A stretch of 64,000 bases of DNA from Stomoxys calcitrans (lineage: Eukaryota > Arthropoda > Insecta > Diptera > Muscidae), in assembly GCF_963082655.1 (NCBI RefSeq), contig NC_081552.1, positions 187,314,075 through 187,378,074 on the forward strand. The letters run 5' to 3'. Both the position numbers and the translations under genes were made by a program. Shown piece by piece: positions 41,768 to 50,804 of this stretch. Under the pieces are notes generated by a model, which was not told the origin of the DNA, made no database searches, and saw nothing but the letters and a program-made list of their open reading frames with translations. Positions within the stretch are counted from its first letter, which is position 1. Each line of letters begins with the position of its first letter.

Positions 41768-43032
41768 AACCCTTCCCCTTTCTCTAATTTTAAGAAACGC
41801 CAGATCTCGGAGATGGGTGGTGCGATTTAAGCGAAATTTTGTGTGCTCTCATAAAGTACTCTAAAACTAAAAATTTGGTTCCAAATTTCGGATGGGGTAC
41901 CTAGGGGGACCGCCCCACCCTAAAACACACCAAACATATATTTAGACCAATCACGACAATATAGGACTCAAATGAAAGGTATTTAGGATAAGAAAACGTA
42001 TCTGATATCCATTTCTCGGACCAAGTGCTAGGGGGACCACCCCAACCCCCAAAACACCCATAAATCGGACATATTTACTGACCATGGCAATATGGGACTT
42101 AAATGAAAGGTATTTGCGAGTAGAATACGAATCTGATATTAAAATGTGGTACCACGTTTCTGGGGGTTCCCCCCTTCCCCAAAACGCCCCCCAAACAGGA
42201 CTTATTTACTGACCATGGGAATATGGGGCTTAAATAAAAGGTATTTGAGTGTAGAATTAGAATCTGATATCCAAATATGGGACCAAGTGTTTGGGGTGCC
42301 GTCTCTCCCCAAAAACACTCCCCAAAGGGGACAAATTTACGACCATAGCCATATGGGGCTCAAATGAAAGGTCTTTGGGAGTAAAGCACGAATCTGATAT
42401 CAATATTTGGGAAAAGTGTCTATGGGGCCACCTCACCCCCACAACACCACCCAACCCCCAAAACACCCCTAAATCGGACATATTTACCGATTATGGCAAA
42501 ATGGGACTCAAATGAAAGGTATTTGCGAGTAGAATACGAATCTGATATCCAAATGTGGTACCACGTTTCTGGGGGTTCCCCCCTTCCCCAAAACGCCCAC
42601 CACGCACTTGTTTACTGACCATAGGAAATAGTAAGTATTTGCTGACTTTCGCAATATGAGGCTCAAATAAGAGGGCTTTTAGAGTGGAACACGAATCCGA
42701 TATTTATTTAGGGAAAAGTTTTTCGGCCGTGCCAATATGTGGCTCAAATGAAAGTTATTTGACATTAGAAAACGAATCTGATAACCTATTTTGGGGTCAT
42801 GTGTTTGGGGGACGCCTCATCCTGTAAACTCCACTTAAGCCAATGGCAATTTAGGGTTTATATAAATGGTATTTGAGAGAAGAGCACAATGCTGATAAGG
42901 GTCGTATATCTGGGAGTACACCTTACATCCAAACTTAAAAAATATTTAATTGTCGAAAATAAATATTGCAAGGAAACTTTTGTTCCATATAAAGTAAAAG
43001 AAGGCGCAGCGGAGCGGGCCCGGGTCAACTAG
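41768..43032 (+). mobile_element. Family D Helitron-like element, longest copy
   Basis: About seven monomers carry ggacatatttaccga, caatatgggactcaaatg, aaaggtatttgcgagtag, aatacgaatctgatatccaa and a C-rich phrase. The 3' end gaaggcgcagcggagcgggc...caACTAG finishes at 43032 and is followed by T. The start joins the truncated MITE. No replication-protein frame is present. Confidence 0.78.
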
Positions 43033-43033
43033 T

Positions 43034-43520
43034 TAGATATAAGTGCCATATAGACCGATCTGCCTATAAGGAGTCTGAAGCCAATAAAAGCTTTATTTAT
43101 TACCCGATTTCGCTGAATTTTAAAAGAGTGAATAAGATAAGACCTACCAACATCCGACCCTAATATGGTTCTGATCGGATTATATTTAGATCAAGCAGCT
43201 ATATAAACCGAACAGCCGATAAGGCGATTGAAGCCCATAAAAGCTTTATTTATTACCCGATTTCAGTGAGTTTTTTATCTTCACGATATCCGACCTGAAT
43301 AGGGTTCAGATCGGTTTACAATTGGATATTTCTGCCAAACCAATATTTTGTTTTACAAAATTGAACACTGACTTATATTTATTACACCACTCAATGTCCG
43401 TGCCGAATTTGGGAGCCTAAGTTATCCAATTTTCACCGGATTGTGACGACATGGGGTTTACATATATATCCGAGGTGGTGGGTATCCAAAGTTCGGCCAG
43501 GCGGAACTTAATGCCTTTTT
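43034..43520 (-). repeat. Family C element, minus strand, with head
   Basis: Monomers carry gtgccatatagaccgatctg. The head at the right end reads, on the minus strand, ttaagttccgcctggccgaa then gatacccaccacctcggata. Together with 40948-41177 it may be one C element split by the MITE and the D element. Confidence 0.65.
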
Positions 43521-44250
43521 ATGTTCTAGCCAGAAATCTAACCAGTAAAGCTAACCTATGCACAAAGTCACATTGCAAAGATTAAAATAACTCAATAAAT
43601 ACTGACGCAACATAAAACTTGTATATCATTTCACCAATCAAACCATCAAAAGAAATTTTCTACTTATATAACCACACCAGTTTTGCGGCTCTTGTTTAAC
43701 ACCTTAAATTTCATTGCTAGTGAAAGTGCACAAAAATTTTGCTCCCAAAAATGAGGGCAAATTATTTTCCAGGTTCCCCTACTGTGTGATGTGAACTAAA
43801 TTCTCTTGTTATTGGCTGATGTAGTTAACTACTTCATAAAGTTATGGTAGTTAAGTTTAATGGAATATTATTATGGACTTTTATAGTTAAACTTGGTAGC
43901 AGCGAGTGGATGAGCTCCTTGTATCCGGCCCCTTGTCTTTGTTTTTTATGCTTTGTGCCATGATCCCTGAACTGTTGTTAACTTCGAAATATGAAACGGT
44001 CATTCAAACTTAATAAGGATTTTTGATGGGCGAAGTCAAAAACAAAAAATGTTTTGCTCATTGCTATGACAGTTATTTATAAGCAATCGAAAGCAATAAA
44101 AAATAAATTTTAGTGATTTTGGGATTTTGTGAAATTCGTTTAATTTATCCCTGATGGTATTGTCACCACTATTAACGCCAAAATTCAATTCCTTTCAATT
44201 CCTTTTCTCAGAAGACTTTATTTGAAGAAAAATTCCCCTAGCTGTATGAA
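43521..44250. other. Non-repetitive AT-rich sequence
   Basis: I see no repeat family, no long frame and no RNA gene here. It is an intergenic or intronic spacer. Confidence 0.4.
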
Positions 44251-44660
44251 TATGTGTGCTTATCGTGCAAACACTATACAAGACACTGATACTACCCGTG
44301 TTGTGATATGGTTCCGAGGCATAGGTACTTGTGAAAACAGACGAGGCAGTGCTTGAAGTGTTTGAGAGAAAGATTCTTTGTAAAACATATGGACCAGTTT
44401 GCGTTAATGGAGAATACAGGCGTCGTATGAATCAGTAGCTGTATGAGCTGTATGAGAAGCTCCAGCAAAGAAGTCTTTGATGGCAGTCCCGGTGGTATAC
44501 GCTAACCGGGACGACCAAGATCTCGAGGGGAAGATCAAATGGTGGGAGACACCTTGGAACTTGGTGTCGGAGATTTTAAAATAAGCGCAGAGGATCGAGT
44601 CGCTTGCAACGTTATTCTACGTTCGGCTAGTGGAATAAATGTTTTGTCATAGCCAATTAA
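44251..44660 (+). pseudogene. LINE polyprotein C-terminal fragment
   Basis: Broken frames read YGSEA, VFERKILCKTYGPVCVNGEY, RRRMN, APAKKS. This is the C-terminal region typical of a LINE pol seen more fully at 50809-51237. At least two stops and frameshifts occur, and about 60 codons between LYELYE and APAKK are deleted. It ends with a shared 3' tail (ttgtcatagccaatta), oriented opposite to the 50.8-kb copy. Confidence 0.78.
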
Positions 44661-44755
44661 CGTAAAGTAAAGTGAGCTTAACGTGATTTTTCGAACATCT
44701 TCCTGCTCGAGTAAGAGAGCACAAAGACTTATTTCCACTATACTGACACAAACTT

Positions 44756-45436
44756 ACCATCAGCCATTCGGATAAGAATTGTGACTTGTTGGGGCTCAAG
44801 AAGCAAAATCGATAAACCGATCTTTATATGGCAGCTGTATCAAGCTATTGATCATCATCTTCAATATACGTGTTATTGAAGATGATGAGAGAAGCCGTTG
44901 TACTAAACTTCTGCCAAATCGGATGCCAATTGGGCCCTCTAGAGACTCAAAAAGTCAATTTCCCAGGTTTACATGGCAGCTATATCAGGTTCTATACCGA
45001 TTTGCGCCATACATAGCACAGTTATAGGAAGTGATAACAAAAAACCTCACGCAAAATTCCAGCCGGTTAATAATTGCGCCCTCTAGAGGCTCAAGAAGTC
45101 AAGGTCCAAGATCAGTTTACATGGCAACTATATCACGTTATGGACCGATTTGAACCATACTTAGCACAGTCATTGGAAGTTATAACAAAACACGACACGC
45201 AAAATTTCAGCCAAATCGAATAGAAATTGCGCCCTCTAGTGGCTCAAGAAATCAAGATCCAAGATCGGTTTATATGACAACTACATCAAAACTGATATTG
45301 CCCCAATTACAATCCCAACTGACCTACACTGATAAGAAGTATTCGTGCAAAATTTCAAGCGGATAGCTTTACTCCTTCGACAGTTAGTGTGCTTTCGTGT
45401 TGTATACTCCCATTCATTGGTGGATGGTATAAAAAC
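44756..45436 (+). repeat. Family A-related element without head and microsatellite
   Basis: Four diverged monomers (ctctagaggctcaagaagtc) are followed by exit ctgataagaagtattcgtgc, then gttagtgtgctttcgtgttg and the end attggtggatggtataaaaa. The microsatellite, core and (TA)n block is deleted. Confidence 0.7.
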
Positions 45437-45745
45437 ACATAAACATTGTCAAATTCTTATTGTTGTGCACTTCATCATTCGTCGAATGTCACTGCAAATG
45501 CTTCTTTGTGCGCCGGCCACATTGGCTTGCGAATTATTTGTTTGCCAGTTCAGGACAGGCACACAGCAGATTTTGCATAGTTTCTTCCTCCTCGACTGAA
45601 CTCACAGCCATAACAATCTCGGAGCCTGCCCAGCTGCCAATTCGGAGCCATCCGTTGCCCTTTGGGCCTAATCTCGAAGAATTAGCTTAAATGTTGCTTA
45701 AGGCAAGCTCTCAGATTCCAACTTTTCTCTCATGCCCGTCGCCCA
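45437..45745 (-). pseudogene. LINE C-terminal fragment
   Basis: Read on the minus strand it contains EEEETMQNLLCACPELANK, a CCHC-type knuckle region typical of the end of Jockey/I-type LINE polyproteins. It also has a stretch (ggcccaaagggcaacggatg) related to 47268-47300. Frames are broken. Confidence 0.55.
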
Positions 45746-45769
45746 GAGTCACGTGAATTTCAATTTGCA

Positions 45770-46278
45770 AAAAATTGCGGCTTGTAAGGGCTCAAGAATT
45801 CAAATCGGGAGATCGGTTTATATGGGAGCTATATCAAGTTATAAACCGATTTGAACCGTATTTCGCACATTTATTGGAAGTCGTAACGGAACACCGCACG
45901 CATTTCAGCCAAATCAGACAATAATTGTGGCTTTCAGGGGATAAAGTTTGTGGCTATTAAGAGCTCAAGAAATCAAAACGGGAGATCGGTTTATATGGGA
46001 GCTATATGTAAATCTGAACCAATATGTCCCATTTGCAACCTCCAACGATCTACATCAATACACAGTATATGTGCAAAATTTCAAGCGGCTAGCTTTTTGC
46101 ATTCGGCCGCTACCGTGATTTCAACAGACGGACGGACGGACTTGGCTAGATCGACTCAGAAGACGATCAAGAGTATATACACATTATCGGATCTTAGACG
46201 AATATTTCGAAATGTTTCAAATGTTCAAACGGAATGACTAGATTAGTATACTCCCATCCTATGGTGGTGGATATAAAA
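45770..46278 (+). repeat. Family F element, head missing
   Basis: Two to three monomers (gggagatcggtttatatggg), microsatellite cagacggacggacggact, gtatatacacattatcggat, and the end atggtggtggatataaaaa. Confidence 0.7.
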
Positions 46279-46490
46279 ATATTTAGCTATCTCTTAGCGA
46301 GACGTACGGCAGTCAGGCCCAGAGTTTGATTTATACAATACGTTCCGATCCATTGATCTAACTTCTTTAGCCCCTAGCGAGAGCACATCTTACCCAGCAT
46401 TCGTGCCAATTCTTGTTTGAATCGATCCATAATCTAATATCCTGAATCCTGAATTCATATAAACTGATATCCTGAATGTATTTATTGAGC
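46279..46490. other. Degenerate repeat sequence
   Basis: Scattered family-like phrases (cttctttagcccctag) and a small tandem of atcctgaat words (about 46438-46475). Nothing coding. Confidence 0.4.
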
Positions 46491-46740
46491 TATGGTTAGG
46501 TTAAGCGGAAGTCTGCCATCAGACACACTTAGACGTTTCTTTCCATTGTGATGCCACTGAAACAGTAGAAAGAAGGAAGATACCTTGTAGTTCCTAGATC
46601 AGATATGTTCTCAAAGAAAGGAGAACCTAAAGTGGAATTCCTTCTGACTGGCAGCGCGGAACACACACAGATGTTCTATAGTCTCTCCTGACGTCGATGA
46701 CGTCCTCACAAATCAGCAACTCTCTGTCTGAACTGTTCTG
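46491..46740 (-). repeat. LINE 3' end fragment
   Basis: ttctatagtctctcctgacg and tcgatgacgtcctcac match 47045-47085, which is downstream of RNase-H-like remnants of a minus-strand LINE. The part 46490-46560 looks like its 3' UTR and also occurs at 13483-13571. Confidence 0.5.
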
Positions 46741-47040
46741 GGTCAAATTTAAGAGGGATGTCGAAGGGCCAAACACAACTCACTGTCCCAAATTTCGGCA
46801 AAATCGGACAATAAATGCGGTTTTTATGGGCCTAAGACCCTAAATCGGTGGATTGGTCAATATGAGAGCTATTTCAAAATATATTCCGATATAGCCCATC
46901 TTCAAACTAAACCTGCTCTGTGCAAAGTTTCAGCTCAATATCTCTCGATATTTAGATATAGCTGCCATATAGACCGATCTACCGGTTAAGAGTCTAAGCC
47001 TTTAAAAGCTTTATATATTACCCGATTTCCCTGAAATTTG
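46741..47040 (+). repeat. Family B/C fragments
   Basis: They include ggatgtcgaagggccaaaca, cactgtcccaaatttcggca and gggcctaagaccctaaatcg (B), then gctgccatatagaccgatct (C, minus). They sit between two copies of the LINE 3' stretch. Confidence 0.6.
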
Positions 47041-48475
47041 AAATGTTCTATAGCCTCTTCTGACGTCGATGACGTCATCACAGCTCTGCAATCCTCGGTC
47101 TCTCAGCATGTTTTCCGGCCAGCCAGTGACCGTCATGGCAGGACACAATGGCTGAGATGTCTAATCTTGCAAAGCGACAGCAAAGCGGTAGACCTCTTTA
47201 AGACTAGTTAAAGCCACATCATTTAGAAATGTTCACAAATCCCGTTTGTGACCATATATCATTCGTTGGCCTTCGGGCCTGATCCTAAAGTCTTAGCTGA
47301 AATGTCGGTAGATTAGATTACTACAGATTCCAGTTCCTCTGGAATGTAGTCCCAAGTTGTAACGCTCGTCTGCGCTACAATTCCCAGGGATATCTTTGTG
47401 GCCCGTCAACCAGAACCGATGAATTTTGAACTATTTAACCATCTCGCGGAGAGATCTGCGGCGGAGATTTAATGGCTGCCTGGCTGTCTGAGAAGACATT
47501 CATGCGAACCATCGTTCAACATTATATCTTAGCCATTCCACCACTTCCCTTCTTGCTTGTAAGGATCTCCACTTGATACACACTGCATTGATAGGGTAAC
47601 CTTTTAGATATAACCAATTCTAGATCTTTAGAGCACACCCCAAAGCTCACTGGGATATTGTAGTTCCAATCGGATCTATCAGGAATGGTGGTACAATACT
47701 TTTTATCATAAAGCGGCTCAAGTAGGGTGTAATCCACACTGCCTGGAACATAGGATATTGAATCAGGGTTAACACAGTGTCCGTAGAAGCCACATAACCA
47801 AAGAGAAAGCTTCCTAAGCCTCACGGCAGTGGTCGCAGCAATTTGTCTAGCCACTATGTCTAGAGGCATTAGGTGTCGTCCTCACTGCACCTGTGCTGTA
47901 CAAACAAGCCATCCTTTGGATCCGGTTGAGTATTGAACAGTAGGTGTACTTTTGAAGCGCCGTACACTAGACCACAACACCATAAAGCACTATAGGTCTG
48001 AGAACTTCAGTATATACCCAATGCGTGACGCGTGGTCTAAGCGCCCCAACTTTTGCCAATGGCTCTCTTGCAGGTGTATAGGGCAAGATATGCCTTTCTT
48101 GCCCTTTTCATAATGTTGGACTTGAAGTTCAATTTCCAGGTATTTTGTGCTTCTGTAAATGGAACATTCTCTCCTCCCAAGGTGATATGTGCCACTATAG
48201 GTAACTGAAAGAACTACTTCTGGCTTCCACGGATTTACACTTAGACCACTTTCGGTAGCCCACTTCGCTTTTTCACGTAAAGCTTCCCGAGAGACATGTG
48301 GCACTATAGGTAACTTAAAAGAACTACTTCTGGCTTCCACGGATTTACACCTAGACCACTTTCTGTAGCCCACTTCACTTTTTCACGTAGAGCTTCCTGA
48401 AGTATATCCCTAACCGCAATTGCCACGGCATCAGCATACCCACTTTTACACCTTTTTCTTACAGATACAATAATA
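47041..48475 (-). pseudogene. LINE remnant: reverse transcriptase C-terminal part, connector, RNase H
   Basis: Read on the minus strand from the right: GYADAVAIAV (the RT catalytic YADD with the second Asp changed to Ala), KWATESGLGVNPWKPEVVL twice (see 48190-48392), and a connector with RAIGK, LYGVVVWYTALQKS. Then MPLDIVARQIAATTAVRLRK (47869-47522) leads to the RNase-H-like MNVFSDSQAAIKS (about 47500-47460). Frames are interrupted by stops. RNase H after RT suggests an I/Loa-type LINE, unlike the LINE at 0.9-4.5 kb. Dead copy. Confidence 0.8.
48190..48392 (-). repeat. Tandem duplication of about 110 bp inside the LINE remnant
   Basis: gtgccactataggtaactga...tttttcacgtaaagcttcc (about 48190-48289) recurs at about 48300-48392 with a few substitutions. 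The RT motif ATESGLxVNPWKPEVVL is therefore present twice. Confidence 0.88.
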
Positions 48476-49082
48476 AAGGGTGATTTTTTTGAGGTTAGGA
48501 TTTTCATGCATTAGTATTTGACAGATCACGTGGGATTTCAGACATGGTGTCAAAGAGAAAGATGCTCAGTATGCTTTGACATTTCATCATGAATAGACTT
48601 ACTAACGAGCAACGCTTGCAAATCATTGAATTTTATTACCAAAATCAGTGTTCGGTTCGAAATGTGTTCATTCACCGTAACGTTGCGTCCAACAGCATCT
48701 TTGAAAAAATACGGTCCAATGATTCCACCAGCGTACAAACCACACCAAACAGTGCATTTTTCGGGATGCATGGGCAGTTCTTGAACGGCTTCTGGTTGCT
48801 CTTCACTCCAAATGCGGCAATTTTGCTTATTTACATAGCCATTCAACCAGAAATGAGCCTCATCGCTGAACAAAATTTGTCAAAATTTGAACACATTTCG
48901 AACCGAACACTGATTTTGGTAATAAAATTCAATGATTTGCAAGCGTTGCTCGTTAGTAAGTCTATTCATGATGAAATGTCAAAGCATACTGAGCATCTTT
49001 CTCTTTGACACCATGTCTGAAATCCCACGTGATCTGTCAAATACTAATGCATGAAAATCCTAACCTCAAAAAAATCACCCTT
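48476..49082 (-). mobile_element. Foldback Tc1/mariner-type MITE (copy 3) nested in a LINE
   Basis: It is 607 bp, flanked by TA (48474-48475 and 49083-49084), with arms of 195 bp (48476-48670, 48888-49082). The asymmetric middle encodes, on the minus strand, MFSDEAHFWLNGYVNKQN and later parts, as in copy 1 but in opposite orientation. It interrupts the LINE between RT motifs GTPQGG and YADD. Confidence 0.9.
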
Positions 49083-49084
49083 TA

Positions 49085-49272
49085 CAATATATTTGTAATG
49101 GCTAGCAGAAGCGTTGGTCTGTTAGTATCACAATGGACTTAAAATTGTCTAAATGAGTCTTTAAAGGACTCCCACTCTTACCTAACCTATTCCAATGTAG
49201 AGGAGACATTACACCACCTTGAGGTGTTCCTCTGCTGACCCATCTTTTTAGATCCACAGATCCCAACCTGCC
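49085..49272 (-). pseudogene. LINE remnant: RT motif GTPQGG segment
   Basis: The product reads GRLGSVDLKRWVSRGTPQGG then VMSPL. It belongs to the same LINE as 47041-48475, from which the MITE separates it. On its upstream side it is cut by family F elements. Confidence 0.82.
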
Positions 49273-50365
49273 GTAATGCATTTTTATACAAACCACCATA
49301 GGATGGGGGTATACTTATCTAGTCACCCCGAAATATTCGTCTAAGACCCCATGAAGTATGTAAATTCTTGATCTTCTCGACGCTCTGAGTCGATTTAGCC
49401 ATGTCCGTTCGTCCGTCCGTCTGTAGAAATCACAATGGCGGTCGAACGAGTAAAGCTATCTGCTTGAAATTTTGCACAGATACTATGTATCAACGTAGGT
49501 CGTTGGGGATTGCAAATGGGCCATATCGGTTCAGATTTAGATATATCTCCCATATAAACCAATCTCCTGATTCGACTTCTTGAGTCCCTGGAAGCTGTAA
49601 TTTTTGTCCAATACGGTACAAATCGACCAAATACGGTCCAAATCGACCAATTACCTGTTATAGCCCCCATACAAATCGATCTCCTGATTTGACTTCTTGA
49701 GGCCTTACAAGCCGCAATTTTTGTCCGATTTGGCTGAAATTTTGCACGTAGTATTCCTTTGTGACTTCCAACAATAGTTCTTAATATGGTCGGAATCGGT
49801 CTATAACCTGATAAAACTCCCATATAAACCGATCTACAGGGTTGACTTCTTAAGCCCTTATAAGCCGCAATTTTTGTCCCATTTGGATGAAATTCAACTA
49901 AAGTGGTGGGTTGCCAAGATTCGGCCCGGCCGAACTTGGCATGCTTTTAATTGTTTATACTCCCCACCATAGCATGAGGGTATACTAATCTAGTCATTCC
50001 GTTTGTAACACCTCGAAATATATGTCTAAGTCCCCATAAAGTGTATTTATTCTTGATCGTCTCGACGCTCTGAGTCGATCTAGCCATGTCCGTTCTTCCG
50101 AAATCGGTCTATAACCTGTTATAGCTTGCATATAAACTGATCTCCAGATTTGACTTCTTGACCACTTACAAGCCGCAATTTTTGTCTGATTTGGCTGAAA
50201 ATTTGCATGTAGAAGCTTTGATTTTTGCTGCTTTGACAGAAGTGTGGTATGTAGAATAAAATGTTTCCCTTCAACTAAATTTATTCTGTATACATTTTTA
50301 GCAGAATCTATGGTGGAGGGTTCCCAAGATTCGACCCGTCCGAATTTAGCATGCTTTTACTTGTT
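49273..50365 (-). repeat. Two family F elements in tandem, inserted in the LINE
   Basis: The first copy is 49273-49957 (end accaccataggatgggggta, microsatellite gtccgttcgtccgtccgtct, three monomers, head caattaaaagcatgccaagt on the minus strand). The second is 49958-50365 (shortened, head aacaagtaaaagcatgct). Together they separate the RT segments NNLLT (50370) and GRLGSVD (49260). Confidence 0.78.
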
Positions 50366-50790
50366 AGTAAGTAGGTTATTAATAAAATTTCTTACGGTAG
50401 AGTTAATGCCTAGAAACTCCAACTCCTTCATAATTGAAGTCGGTTTTATATTATTGAAAGCACCATCAATGTAGAAAAATGCTACCATTGTATATTCCTT
50501 GACAGCAAGAGAACCCTCTATGTAGCCGAATAGGTCGTGAAGGGCTGTTTCAGTGGACTTGCCATTACTATATGCATGTTGCTGCCGAGATCGGCTATCT
50601 CCAGTGATCTTTGCCCTAAGATATGTTTCTATCAACCTCTCAAGAGTCTTCAGCATGACAGACTAATGGACGAAAATCTTTCGTTTTCTTGCTTTCGGAA
50701 TGAAAATAAGCTTAGTGTCCATCCTCCATCCCACAGGTATAAGTATAAGCAGAGTATGTCTCCCTAGGCCAAGGAATTAGTTTATCAGAC
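50366..50790 (-). pseudogene. LINE remnant: N-terminal RT segment
   Basis: It reads KDFRP, MLKTLERLIETYLRAKITG, QQHAYSNGKSTETALHDL and motif A FFYIDGAFNN, then ELEFLGINSTVRNFINNLLT. The motif A catalytic Asp position is Tyr, so the enzyme is dead. It continues into 49085-49272 once the F elements are removed. Confidence 0.82.
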
Positions 50791-50804
50791 TTACTTTTCT
50801 CTAA

